64,000 nucleotides of DNA from Bacillus paralicheniformis (GTDB taxonomy: Bacteria > Bacillota > Bacilli > Bacillales > Bacillaceae): the NCBI RefSeq assembly GCF_001042485.2, contig NZ_LBMN02000001.1, forward strand, positions 310,001 to 374,000, given 5' to 3'. The position numbers and the translations under genes are program-made. Below are positions 19,154-27,710 of this stretch, piece after piece. Below the pieces are notes generated by a model. It saw only the letters and a program-made list of their open reading frames with translations. It was not told the DNA's origin and made no database searches. The stretch's first letter is position 1; each line of letters begins with the position of its first letter.

Positions 19154-22100
19154 CGGAACAACAAAAAAGCACGCTGAAAATTATCAGCGCCTTCGTCACG
19201 ATCATCTTGCTGCCCGTCTTGTTCTTTCATTTCATCGGTGAGAACCCGACGAAAAAGGTATCGAACGCGACAAGGGAAATCGCTGTCGTCAATGAAGATA
19301 CCGGCATTTTGAAAGATGACGGAACCGTTGATGAAGATGCGCTGCTGGGGAACGAAATCTCGGCTTCCCTGGTTGACCGTCCGGACTATAAATGGACGGT
19401 CGTCAACCGGAGCGCAGCAGAAAGCGGACTTTCGGAGAAGCAATACGATGCGATTGTCTACATTCCGTCGGACTTTTCGCAAAACATTTTAAGCTACAAC
19501 CATGAGCGTCCACAAAAAGCGGAGCTGGAATTTAAAATTCAGGACCAGCTTGACGCCGTCAACAAGGAAAAAGTCCAGCGCGAACTTCAAGACGCGCAAA
19601 AAACGGTGAGCAAAAAAATGTCTTCCCTGTATTGGCGCTTTGTCAAACAGGGAGTCAAAAAGGTCAGAAAAGAGTTTGACAGCATCGTAAACAAAGAATC
19701 AGAGTTCCAAAACGCGATGTACAATTTTTACAAGCCGAGCTCCAACAATTTAGCGGGCGAAGTAGAAAGACAAAAAGAGATGATCGACAGGCTAAAAGAA
19801 TCGATCAATGAAACAGAAGGCACATCAAAAGAGCGCAACGCAGGCGTAGAAGAATCCAAAAAACAATTGGACAGCTTCGTCGACAACGTCAATCAGTACA
19901 AACAATATCAAGAAAAGCAGTCGGAACTGCTTCAAGCTGCACAAGCGGACAGTGAAAAGCAAATTCAAGACGGCCTAACATCTATCAAAGAAAAGCAAGC
20001 CAGCGCCCAAAGCCGCTTCAGCGAACAAATGAACGGCATGGCAACGTCGTTTGGAAATTTACAAAATCAATTTAGTAGGGCCGTAACTTCAAATAAGGAT
20101 TTGCAAGATTATAGGTATACACAGGTACCCAAGAAGCAGTTTGATGGAATCAGCACGTTAGAAAATGAGCTAATTAAGGTCTATCATGAGCAAAAGAGAG
20201 AATTTGATTTGGATGAGGCTCAACGTAATTTGATTGCTGCTCGGTCGGCCTTGACTGTAGAAGATTCTCCGGGCAACGATCCAAGTGAAGACAATAGCGA
20301 TGATAATAAGAATAACGATGATGATAAGAATAACGATGATGAAGAACAGCCGAAGGATTTAAAGATTGACCTTCAAGAACAACAAGACGAATTAAAAAGC
20401 GTCGCGGCTGACCTGAAAGAAATATCAGAAGGTCTTAAAGAATCTCCGGATAGCGGAAGTGAAAATCCAGGGGATGATAATTCTTCGAACGAACCTGATC
20501 CAACCCAGAATCAGGGCGCCGATCCAGATAACGGTCAAACTGAGGATCAAGATGCTAATCAAACAACGGATGAAAATCAGACACCTTCGGAACCATCCGA
20601 AAATGGACAATCCGAGCAACCTGGAGGCGAAACTCCTGCAGATCAGCAAGATGATGAAATTACTAAATTAAAAGAACAGTTAAACAATGCTGCCGCTCGT
20701 ATTGAGAAGGTGGAAGAAGATCTTCGTGCAAAACAGGAAACTCACAACGATGAGGTTCAAAAACAGCTTGATAAGTTTGGAGAAAAAATTAACGATTTAA
20801 ATGAAACAATTGACGGATTAAAAGGTGACATAGAAACGTTAAACAATAGAATCACAGAGTTTGAAAGTAAATTTGATACGATTTATGAACGGATAGATAA
20901 TGAAGAAAATAAAATATTGAAGTTTTTGGATGGGGATCCGAGACAAGATAAATTAAAAGAGGCCTTTGATTCTAAAATAAATACGACAAATGTCAGGGAG
21001 CTTTTAACATATTATGGTTCTCTCTCTGTTTATGAACATACGCTTTTGGGTTCAAAATATCCAGTGGATTCAGTAAAACAAAGCGCAATTTCTACCCAAA
21101 AAGACAATGTCGACACAGTAATCAGAGTCGGTATAAACGAAACCACAAAATGGGAAAACCTCAAGAACAACATGCTGGCGACAAACGAAGATATAGAATC
21201 ATATACCACTGGCATGACTGATTTTGTTGACAGCTACGGCGCATTCATTGATGAAAAGCAAACAGAAACGCTGAATGAACTCAGCACGATTTCAGAACGA
21301 GCAAATGCCGTATCTGAACAGCTGCGCAATCCGGAAGGCGCCGGAACGGCGGTCATGCAGGGAGACGCGACAGATGGAACGATGGTCATCAGCATGCAGG
21401 ATACGCTCGGAAATGACATTTTGCAGCTGTCTAACATGCTCGGTTCCTTGTCGGAAACGCAATCAGGCGTCATCGAGTACACGGGCAATATTCAGGAAAG
21501 TGTGAACGATGTTCAGAAAAAAGCGGATACCCTGAATTCAAACTGGGGCCAAAATGTCGCGACGACAAAGCTGATCCGCGGAGACGTGTACGGCATTCTC
21601 GGCAATGCGTTCGGAGGAAACGACGGATATGTATACGATCATCTGGCAAGTCCGGTGAAAATCAGCGGGGATGTTCCAGAGTCGAAAGCGCAAAACGTAC
21701 CGCCGGTCGTCATTCTCGTGATTGTGATGCTTTCCAGCTTGCTGATCGGATATTTCAGCCACCATTATCAAAATGCTCCGCTCTTAGTCAGAGGCGCGCT
21801 GTTTGGCATTTTGAATATTATTGTCGGACTGATGATCAGTCTGTTCGGTTTGAACATTTACTCACTCGCAGACGATCAGGCCGTCATGTGGTCGGTCTTT
21901 ACGATCTTGCTGCTGGTCGCAAGTTCAGCCATCATCCGGACGGCGTTTATGCTGGGATCGATCGCAGGCGGAATCGCAACAGCCGCTATGGTGCTGTTCT
22001 ATGTAGCGCCGCTGCTTGACTTGGCGATGCCGAACTTCAGCTTTAACAATCCGGTATCAACCGTATATATGTCGATTCAGTACGGAACTGGAAGCCAGTT

Positions 22101-22215
22101 TGCACTCGGAATCGGTGCATTAATTTTAATCACGATCATCGCGATTGCTGTTCCTTTTATTATCGATTTTGCAAAATCAAGAACAGAAGAAAGCGAGACT
22201 GACCATGATGCTTAA
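19150..22215 (+). CDS. yueB: T7SS membrane protein YueB (EsaA; SPP1 receptor family)
   Basis: A 1021-residue protein: one N-terminal membrane segment (about residues 12-30), a very long extracellular coiled-coil ectodomain, and about six C-terminal membrane segments (from residue ~850). In B. subtilis YueB is part of the type VII channel and is the irreversible receptor of phage SPP1. The central part (residues ~310-655) differs sharply in base composition from its flanks and contains an Asp/Asn/Glu/Pro-rich linker with an 18-base repeat. Start and stop overlap with neighbours (ATGA with essC; yueC begins inside the end), indicating translational coupling. Confidence 0.93.
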   Translation: MTEQQKSTLKIISAFVTIILLPVLFFHFIGENPTKKVSNATREIAVVNEDTGILKDDGTVDEDALLGNEISASLVDRPDYKWTVVNRSAAESGLSEKQYDAIVYIPSDFSQNILSYNHERPQKAELEFKIQDQLDAVNKEKVQRELQDAQKTVSKKMSSLYWRFVKQGVKKVRKEFDSIVNKESEFQNAMYNFYKPSSNNLAGEVERQKEMIDRLKESINETEGTSKERNAGVEESKKQLDSFVDNVNQYKQYQEKQSELLQAAQADSEKQIQDGLTSIKEKQASAQSRFSEQMNGMATSFGNLQNQFSRAVTSNKDLQDYRYTQVPKKQFDGISTLENELIKVYHEQKREFDLDEAQRNLIAARSALTVEDSPGNDPSEDNSDDNKNNDDDKNNDDEEQPKDLKIDLQEQQDELKSVAADLKEISEGLKESPDSGSENPGDDNSSNEPDPTQNQGADPDNGQTEDQDANQTTDENQTPSEPSENGQSEQPGGETPADQQDDEITKLKEQLNNAAARIEKVEEDLRAKQETHNDEVQKQLDKFGEKINDLNETIDGLKGDIETLNNRITEFESKFDTIYERIDNEENKILKFLDGDPRQDKLKEAFDSKINTTNVRELLTYYGSLSVYEHTLLGSKYPVDSVKQSAISTQKDNVDTVIRVGINETTKWENLKNNMLATNEDIESYTTGMTDFVDSYGAFIDEKQTETLNELSTISERANAVSEQLRNPEGAGTAVMQGDATDGTMVISMQDTLGNDILQLSNMLGSLSETQSGVIEYTGNIQESVNDVQKKADTLNSNWGQNVATTKLIRGDVYGILGNAFGGNDGYVYDHLASPVKISGDVPESKAQNVPPVVILVIVMLSSLLIGYFSHHYQNAPLLVRGALFGILNIIVGLMISLFGLNIYSLADDQAVMWSVFTILLLVASSAIIRTAFMLGSIAGGIATAAMVLFYVAPLLDLAMPNFSFNNPVSTVYMSIQYGTGSQFALGIGALILITIIAIAVPFIIDFAKSRTEESETDHDA
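20299..20343 (+). repeat. 18-base tandem repeat in yueB
   Basis: Two 18-base units (20299-20316, 20317-20334; one mismatch) and half of a third encode DDNKNN, DDDKNN, DDE. Such in-frame repeats can change length by slippage. They lie at the start of the acidic linker of the ectodomain. Confidence 0.75.
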
Positions 22216-22693
22216 TGCGAAATGGGGAAAGAAGGGGATCATGGCAGTCATGCTCTCCTTCTTTCTTTTCACTCCGTTCGTGAAGGCGGAGGAAACCGAT
22301 AAAGTCGATGTAAAGCCAAACGAGTATGAAAAGCAGGATATTAAAATCGAGACGGACTATCTTCAGGAAGAAGAGACGGAATACAAGGAAGAAATATCAA
22401 TTCCAGAAGAACTGAAGGAATTCTCATTTACAGATTCGAAAAAAGAAGATGCCATCGAAAAGCTGAAAAGCCTGTCCGGAAGCTTCACGAATGAAAGCAA
22501 TTCCGTGGCGTCAAAGCTGAAGCAGCTTGACCTGTCATTCTCGGCAAATCCGTCCTTATCGGGACGGGAAGATGACGCTGCGGAAAGCCGGCAATCCATC
22601 TTCCTGCCCATCTTATACGGTCTGCTGATCCTCTTATGCATCGCAGGTCTGTTCTTTTTGATTCCGAAAGTCAGCGGGCAGCAGAAAAAATAG
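22205..22693 (+). CDS. yueC: T7SS membrane protein YueC (EssA)
   Basis: A 162-residue EssA-type protein: an N-terminal hydrophobic segment resembling a signal peptide (residues ~11-28), an acidic Glu/Lys-rich extracytoplasmic stretch, and a C-terminal membrane segment near residues 138-156. ATG 22205 (or the adjacent ATG 22208) overlaps the last codons of yueB. The upstream open frame to 22145 is only shadow within yueB. It is a component of the Yuk type VII apparatus. Confidence 0.88.
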   Translation: MMLNAKWGKKGIMAVMLSFFLFTPFVKAEETDKVDVKPNEYEKQDIKIETDYLQEEETEYKEEISIPEELKEFSFTDSKKEDAIEKLKSLSGSFTNESNSVASKLKQLDLSFSANPSLSGREDDAAESRQSIFLPILYGLLILLCIAGLFFLIPKVSGQQKK

Positions 22694-22705
22694 GAGCGCT
22701 CAACA

Positions 22706-23161
22706 ATGAAAAATCCGAGGTTCTATAAGGTGCTATCTGCATGGTTAGCTTTTGCATTGGCGTCGATTTGGTTATTAATGCTTGTGGCAGTACACGGGCT
22801 GCTCATGTTAGAATCCATTTTCTATTACATTGTGGTCATCTGCACATTAGGCATCATTTTACTGATATACCCATCGATGAGGGAGGGACACGATCAGGCA
22901 ATGGCGGACTTTGTCCACTACGGTTATGGCTTGCTAGGCTCGGGTGTGGCACTCGCCATCATGATCTTTGCTTTGATTCGCATTTTAAAAGGGAAATGCG
23001 GTTCATGGACGCAAGGTCTGCTTGTTTTTGGAGCAGCTCTCCAGCTGATTGTGTTCGAATGGTTCAGTTTACTGACGGCGGTTTTTTACGTGCTCGCCGC
23101 GTTTCTTCCGGAACAGAAAACCGCTGCACTTGAGAAGCAGGCTGATGAATCAGTACAATAA
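22706..23161 (+). CDS. Four-helix membrane protein at the end of the T7SS operon
   Basis: A 151-residue protein with four predicted membrane segments (about residues 12-33, 35-55, 70-92 and 105-132) and a charged C-terminal tail. AGGAGCG overlaps the yueC stop codon and lies 8 bases from the ATG, so it is translated with the type VII operon. Its stop overlaps the ATG at 23161, the next reading frame. I do not recall a counterpart between yueC and yueD in B. subtilis 168. A role as an accessory or immunity-like factor for secretion is only suggested by position. Confidence 0.7.
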   Translation: MKNPRFYKVLSAWLAFALASIWLLMLVAVHGLLMLESIFYYIVVICTLGIILLIYPSMREGHDQAMADFVHYGYGLLGSGVALAIMIFALIRILKGKCGSWTQGLLVFGAALQLIVFEWFSLLTAVFYVLAAFLPEQKTAALEKQADESVQ

Positions 23162-23181
23162 TGGATAAGGAGGGACGCCGT

Positions 23182-23913
23182 ATGCATTTATCCATTGTTA
23201 CCGGAGCGTCAAAAGGGCTTGGCGCCGCGATTGCCGAAGGGCTTTTGCAAAAAGGCCATATTGTTCACGCTGTCTCAAGGACCAAGTCTGAAGTCAGTCA
23301 TGAGAGGCTGATCCGGCATGAGGCTGATCTGACACAGCTCGTCGAAACAGAAAAGTGGTTTCGGCAATTGACAGAATCTGTCCAAGCCCGCGATTTTACT
23401 TCGATCACCTTGATCAACAATGCGGGTATGGTGACGCCGATCAAGCGCGCCGGTGAAGCTGAACTGGAAGAGCTGAGGCTGCATTATGACTTGAATTTGT
23501 TAGCTCCGGTGATTCTCAGCCAGCTGTTTACCAAATGGCTCAAGCCATACAAAGGCAAAAAATCGATTGTCAATATATCATCAGGTGCGGCCAAAAACCC
23601 TTATAAAGGATGGAGCGCCTACTGCAGTTCAAAAGCGGGGCTCGATATGTTCACGAAAACATTCGGCTTTGAACAGGAAGATCAATCTGATCCGGTGAAA
23701 ATGATTTCTTTCTCACCGGGGATCATGGATACCGGCATGCAAGAGGTAATACGTTCATCATCGAAAAAAGACTTTCATGAAATTGAACGATTCAAAACCT
23801 ATCAAACAGAAGGAAAGCTGAGAAGCACGCCTTACGTCGCCGGCGTTCTGCTCGATCTGCTTGAGACCGACTTTGAAAACGGCAGAGTGTATGACATTAA
23901 AGAGTTTTTGTGA
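23182..23913 (+). CDS. yueD: Short-chain dehydrogenase YueD (benzil reductase family)
   Basis: A 243-residue NADPH-dependent SDR. TGASKGLG near residue 8 binds the cofactor; NNAG, an SSGAAKNPYKGWSAYCSSK segment with catalytic Ser, Tyr and Lys, and a PG motif (SFSPGIMDT) are all present. YueD-type enzymes reduce benzil to (S)-benzoin; the physiological substrate is unknown. ATG 23182 has AAGGAGGG upstream, whereas the upstream ATG 23161 has no ribosome site. It is the last gene of the run, followed by a terminator. Confidence 0.9.
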   Translation: MHLSIVTGASKGLGAAIAEGLLQKGHIVHAVSRTKSEVSHERLIRHEADLTQLVETEKWFRQLTESVQARDFTSITLINNAGMVTPIKRAGEAELEELRLHYDLNLLAPVILSQLFTKWLKPYKGKKSIVNISSGAAKNPYKGWSAYCSSKAGLDMFTKTFGFEQEDQSDPVKMISFSPGIMDTGMQEVIRSSSKKDFHEIERFKTYQTEGKLRSTPYVAGVLLDLLETDFENGRVYDIKEFL

Positions 23914-23920
23914 AAAATAA

Positions 23921-23957
23921 AAAAACAAGCACATCAAATCGATTGTGCTTGTTTTTA
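23921..23957 (+). terminator. Terminator of yueD and the yuk/yue run
   Basis: AAACAAGCACA / TGTGCTTGTTT with a 10-base loop and a T-rich tail. Confidence 0.88.
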
Positions 23958-24070
23958 TTTTATTATGGCGCAGGCTCATATAGCGGAATTTTAAATATGA
24001 TGTGTCAGATCAATTGAGATTTACATGAAAATATGTTAGGATTCTAAAAATATATAAAGGAGGGGTTTAC

Positions 24071-24601
24071 ATGAGAAACGTAACATTAGTGGATGTATTC
24101 ACCCATCCAATCGCACAAAAATATTTAACACGCTCCGGTGTAGCTCATGCCGTAGCCTGCGCTTACCACGCATACCGCCTGGCGGTGCGAGCGGGAGTAG
24201 ACCCTGATATCGCGACAAAAGCGGCTTTGCTGCACGATATCGGTCATTATGAATGGTATACCGACGGGGAATGGGATTATGAAAAATACAAGCAAAACGA
24301 CATTCACGCGATAAAGGGTGCCGAGCGCGCTCACAAGCTTCTGATCCGCCTCGGCGAAGATCGGAAAGCGGCAAAAGAGATTGCTTTGGCGATTTTGCTT
24401 CATACGGATTCCTATTTGCCAGAAGGGGACCTCGATAAAAACAAGCTGCAGGAAATCGTCAAAAAAGCGGATGAGCTGGATGAAGAGCCGGGCGGAAACC
24501 ACCATTACCGCAAAATCGATCATAAGCTGGCGCTTGAAAAGATCAGAAAACTTGACCGCATGGTCGATGAATCTTTATCTCCCATGAAAAGAACGGTTTA
24601 A
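24071..24601 (+). CDS. yueE: HD-domain hydrolase YueE
   Basis: A 176-residue metal-dependent phosphohydrolase of the HD superfamily. The pattern H...HD (AHAVACAYHAYR, LLHDIGHYE near residue 55) and a downstream H/D pair (ILLHTDSYLP) supply the metal ligands. The ribosome site AAAGGAGGGG is strong. The stop codon overlaps that of the convergent lipase-like gene by 4 bases, with no terminator between them. The substrate is unknown. Confidence 0.88.
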   Translation: MRNVTLVDVFTHPIAQKYLTRSGVAHAVACAYHAYRLAVRAGVDPDIATKAALLHDIGHYEWYTDGEWDYEKYKQNDIHAIKGAERAHKLLIRLGEDRKAAKEIALAILLHTDSYLPEGDLDKNKLQEIVKKADELDEEPGGNHHYRKIDHKLALEKIRKLDRMVDESLSPMKRTV

Positions 24602-26061
24602 TCGGACAAAGGGCTGTTTTCAAACTTCTCCCCTTTGTCATTTACATAAATAGAGCGGATGATCGTCCTGTTAAACGGCGAGTTGTCTGCCGTTTTTCCT
24701 GAAAGGTCGATCGTCACCGAATACAAGCCCGCTTTTTTGAATGACAGGCTGTTTTGCAGCGCATTGATGGAAGCTGGTTTCAGCGACTTTTTCTCGGCCT
24801 GTTTTCCGTTTTCATAGCGGATAGAACGAACGGACGCCTTAACATTCGCAAGATTTGCCGATTCTCTGGTGACTGCGTTTTTAATTTGCTGGTTCAGAGG
24901 AGAATCGAACGTCACAATGAACAAAAACGCCTCTTTTTGTTTGACAGATGATGCGATCTTCCATGTACCTGCTGCCGGATTTTTAATGGCAGCGGAATGG
25001 ACGAATCCCCCTTCAAAAACATCCGCCGTCTTTGCTTTTGAAAAATCTTTGAGCGGCTTGCCGTGCGGATCTGTCAATTTGATATTTCCCGAGGAATGAT
25101 TGCTCAGCCAGTGAACGGTTATTTCCTTGACGCCTTTTTCAACGGCGAATTCCTCTTCTCTCAATCCATGATTTTCCCCTCCTCTGATGAAAGGGTACGA
25201 TAGGTTTTCCTTGATGGCCGCTGTTTCATTTGCATATGCCTGAACCGTCAATAAAGGCAAAAATACAGGAAATGTGAGGTTTCCTTTAATAATCGAGAAG
25301 TGATCCCACTTCCCTGTATTCAGGTTTGTGGCGTAAGGGAGTCTCGCATTTTTTTCGGTGACGGCTCCGTCATTTTCGCCAAACATGTTTAAATAGACGC
25401 CTCCAAAAAATAAAACGCTGCCGAACCCGCCGATTTTATTGCCTGCCAAGGTGAAATATTTGGTTTTCGATCGATTGGGATGATTGTCGGTCTGATCGCG
25501 GAACGATTTCATAAACCCTGTTTGGAGAGAGTAAACGGCGTCATTTTTCTGGCCTAAAATATCGGCGAGCCATCCTGCCCAGCTGCTGTAGGCAAGGTCT
25601 GCCAGCTGCGAACCGTGATGGGGGGTTCCGAGCGTAATCAAGCGCTCGACATAATGGTATGCGTTGTGATGAATCAGCGCCGACTGACTGTCAATTCCGC
25701 CTTTGCTGTAGGAAACGAGAATGACCTTGCGGCCGAAATGCTGGTAGATTTCGCGCAGTTTCGCGGCCAGCATCGCTCCGTTATCCTGCATGTCTTTATC
25801 GGGGTGGAGATCGATAAAAGCCGCATCATATCCGTTTTTCCACGCCTGCTCCGCCATGTCATTTTCGTCAAACCAAGCGCTTGAAGAGCCGTTTAATCCA
25901 TGGACAAATACAATCGGCGGTTTTGCGGGATCAGGATGTTCAACAGGGTCTCCCGCGAACCAGTGGCCCGGATCGCCGCCCCCTCCCTTAAATCCTCCCG
26001 CTTTCGATACATGCGGATACACGAGCAGCAAAACAAGCATGAGCAGTACCAGTTTTTTCAT
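24598..26061 (-). CDS. Secreted lipase/esterase-like alpha/beta hydrolase
   Basis: A 487-residue exported protein. The signal peptide (MKKLVLLMLVLLLVYPHVSKA, cleavage near residue 21-22) leads into a lipase-type fold: oxyanion region FVHGLNGSSS, nucleophile Ser119 in SYSKGG (Ser replaces the first Gly of GxSxG), GTPHHGS, then probable Asp231 (ENDGAV) and His254 (WDHFSI). The C-terminal 200 residues look like beta-rich accessory domains. A perfect cre site is 23 bases upstream of the start, so CcpA repression is likely. It lies in a segment that separates yueE from yueF relative to B. subtilis. Substrate: an acyl ester, not further defined. Confidence 0.8.
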   Translation of the reverse strand: MKKLVLLMLVLLLVYPHVSKAGGFKGGGGDPGHWFAGDPVEHPDPAKPPIVFVHGLNGSSSAWFDENDMAEQAWKNGYDAAFIDLHPDKDMQDNGAMLAAKLREIYQHFGRKVILVSYSKGGIDSQSALIHHNAYHYVERLITLGTPHHGSQLADLAYSSWAGWLADILGQKNDAVYSLQTGFMKSFRDQTDNHPNRSKTKYFTLAGNKIGGFGSVLFFGGVYLNMFGENDGAVTEKNARLPYATNLNTGKWDHFSIIKGNLTFPVFLPLLTVQAYANETAAIKENLSYPFIRGGENHGLREEEFAVEKGVKEITVHWLSNHSSGNIKLTDPHGKPLKDFSKAKTADVFEGGFVHSAAIKNPAAGTWKIASSVKQKEAFLFIVTFDSPLNQQIKNAVTRESANLANVKASVRSIRYENGKQAEKKSLKPASINALQNSLSFKKAGLYSVTIDLSGKTADNSPFNRTIIRSIYVNDKGEKFENSPLSD

Positions 26062-26083
26062 CGTTGTTCACCTCATGGTTTTG

Positions 26084-26098
26084 TTGTAAGCGTTTTCA
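26084..26098. promoter_or_regulatory. Perfect cre site for CcpA
   Basis: TTGTAAGCGTTTTCA matches the cre consensus WTGWAARCGYTWWCA at all 15 positions. It lies between the start codon of the secreted hydrolase gene and its probable promoter, the typical position for roadblock or promoter repression by CcpA. Confidence 0.75.
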
Positions 26099-26181
26099 TC
26101 TTATTTTCTGAAGGTGAACTTTATACCGATATACTGAAAAAAATTTAGAAAATATTCATAAAAGATAGGAATATACACTGA

Positions 26182-26201
26182 AAGGCCGGATATCCGGCCT
26201 T
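26182..26201 (-). terminator. Palindrome after the esterase gene
   Basis: AAGGCCGGATATCCGGCCTT is a perfect 20-base palindrome just beyond the esterase stop on the minus strand. The following T tract is short, so termination may be weak. Confidence 0.55.
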
Positions 26202-26207
26202 CAATGT

Positions 26208-27104
26208 TCATGCTTTTCCATGTTTTAAATGTTTGCGGAAGAACGATTTGACGATGTCAAGGGTATGAGCCTGGGTAAAACCGTTATGTCCGGCCCCGTT
26301 TATTTTATACATAAGGGCATCATGGCCCTCTTTTATTAAGGCTTCAAACAATTGGACGCTTTGTTCATAAGGGACGACATCGTCCTGATCCCCGTGCATG
26401 ATCAGAATGGGGGGCGCGTCCCTGTGAACATAGCTTATCGGACTCGCTTGTTTCGCCTGTTCTCTGTTTTCTTGAACAGGTCCGCCGATCAGCTTGGATT
26501 CCGGTGAATTGGGTGAATCATGGTCGAAGATGGACGGATACTTGCTCATGGACAGAAGATCAACCGGGCCGAACCAGTCCGCAACCGCATCGACTTTGCT
26601 CGATACATGACGGTATTCGTCCTGGCCTTCAAATTCTTCAATTCCTTCGGTCAATCCAAGCAAAAGAGCCAAATGGCCGCCTGAAGAATCCCCCCAGACT
26701 CCCACTCTATCAGGATCGATGTTATAGCGGTCGGCATTTGCTTTTAAAAAGCGGACAGCTGTTTTCACATCATGAAGCTGAGCCGGAAACAGCGCCTCTC
26801 CGCTGCCTCTGTATTGAACGCTTGCCACGACATAGCCTTGCTCGACAAATGGAACCAGCTGGGGGATAAAGGCGGATGTATCCTGTTTTGTCCAACCCCA
26901 TCCGCACCCTTGCAGATAAATAATCAGCGGGTATGTTTCTTGATTGCCTTCCCGGTTAAATAACGCATCCATTGGATTGCGGCGCACCAGCAAATGTAAT
27001 GTCAAAGAAGTGTCTTTCACTTTTGTGTACTCAATATTCGGTATGAGCTGAATGTAAGAGTTGGTGTTTTGCTCCCAGTTGATTTCTTTTATATGATTCG
27101 TCAT
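26208..27104 (-). CDS. Alpha/beta hydrolase (carboxylesterase, BD-FAE/HSL-like)
   Basis: A 298-residue cytoplasmic esterase. The oxyanion motif is YLQGCGWGW (in place of the usual HGGG), the nucleophile is Ser140 in GDSSGG, a DxxxVPY region (residues 239-246) supplies the acid, and His273 (GAGHNGF) completes the triad. There is no signal peptide. Its promoter region carries two TTGTAA-N9-TTACAA palindromes, and the next gene upstream encodes an Rrf2 regulator whose own promoter carries a third. This strongly suggests that it is the regulated target. The substrate is unknown. Confidence 0.82.
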   Translation of the reverse strand: MTNHIKEINWEQNTNSYIQLIPNIEYTKVKDTSLTLHLLVRRNPMDALFNREGNQETYPLIIYLQGCGWGWTKQDTSAFIPQLVPFVEQGYVVASVQYRGSGEALFPAQLHDVKTAVRFLKANADRYNIDPDRVGVWGDSSGGHLALLLGLTEGIEEFEGQDEYRHVSSKVDAVADWFGPVDLLSMSKYPSIFDHDSPNSPESKLIGGPVQENREQAKQASPISYVHRDAPPILIMHGDQDDVVPYEQSVQLFEALIKEGHDALMYKINGAGHNGFTQAHTLDIVKSFFRKHLKHGKA

Positions 27105-27169
27105 GTTAAGTCCTCCCTTAATGTGTTGGAAATCCGAATTCGCCTGTGTTGATCACATGGTACCCACCG

Positions 27170-27190
27170 TTGTAATTAAAAATATTACAA
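27170..27190. promoter_or_regulatory. Rrf2-type operator 1 (esterase promoter)
   Basis: TTGTAA-N9-TTACAA inside a longer 25-base inverted repeat (27168-27192; 9-bp arms, 7-base centre). It lies 66 bases upstream of the esterase start codon. Confidence 0.65.
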
Positions 27191-27221
27191 CGAGGCGAAA
27201 AAATATAATGCAAGACGCCCA

Positions 27222-27242
27222 TTGTAAGCGTGGGTGTTACAA
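27222..27242. promoter_or_regulatory. Rrf2-type operator 2 (distal esterase site)
   Basis: TTGTAA-N9-TTACAA again, 52 bases (about five helical turns) from operator 1 and just beyond the 3' end of the Rrf2 gene. The helical spacing would suit cooperative binding. Confidence 0.55.
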
Positions 27243-27263
27243 CAAGGTGGAAAAAATCATGCC

Positions 27264-27698
27264 TCATTGAGAAGCATTCTTTTTTTGGATAATCAGATCA
27301 GTCAATTCTTTTATAGAAATTTCTTTGAGTATAGTCTCCATGGCTGTTTGCGCTTTTAATAAAATAAGCTCAAGAACCTGGTGGATATTCGCGCCAACCC
27401 AGCAATCAGGATTGGGATTTTCGTGAGTGTGAAACAGTTCGCCTTCACCGACAACTTCGACGGCTTTATAGACATCATACAAAGAAATGGCGCCGGCATC
27501 CCGTAATAAGTGCGCGCCGCCTGTGCCGCGCTTTACTTCAATCAAGCCCGCTTTTTTCAGCAATCTGCTGATTTGGCGGATGATGACCGGATTGGTATTG
27601 ACGCTGTCTGCGATTTGCTCTGATGTCAAATGGTCGCTTCGGACTTGCATCAAGGATAACATATGTACGGCTATCGTAAATCTGCTGCTGATCTTCAT
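27264..27698 (-). CDS. Rrf2-family transcriptional regulator (YwnA-like)
   Basis: A 144-residue winged-helix regulator. The N-terminal helix-turn-helix includes TSEQIADSVNTNPVIIRQISRLLKKAGL, abbreviated here to the SVNTNPVI recognition region near residue 32. The loop HENPNPDCWVGANI contains the only cysteine, unlike Fe-S-binding Rrf2 proteins, which use three. This loop matches the YwnA subgroup. The single Cys might sense oxidants or electrophiles (inference). ATG 27698 follows AAGGGTG; TTG 27701 is adjacent. An operator overlaps its own promoter, suggesting autoregulation. Confidence 0.85.
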   Translation of the reverse strand: MKISSRFTIAVHMLSLMQVRSDHLTSEQIADSVNTNPVIIRQISRLLKKAGLIEVKRGTGGAHLLRDAGAISLYDVYKAVEVVGEGELFHTHENPNPDCWVGANIHQVLELILLKAQTAMETILKEISIKELTDLIIQKKNASQ

Positions 27699-27710
27699 CA
27701 AATCACCCTT

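Noticed and set aside
22741..23133. 130-codon frame inside the four-helix membrane protein gene
   Set aside because: It is an alternative frame of 22706-23161 without a start signal; the latter has a coupled ribosome site and clear membrane segments.
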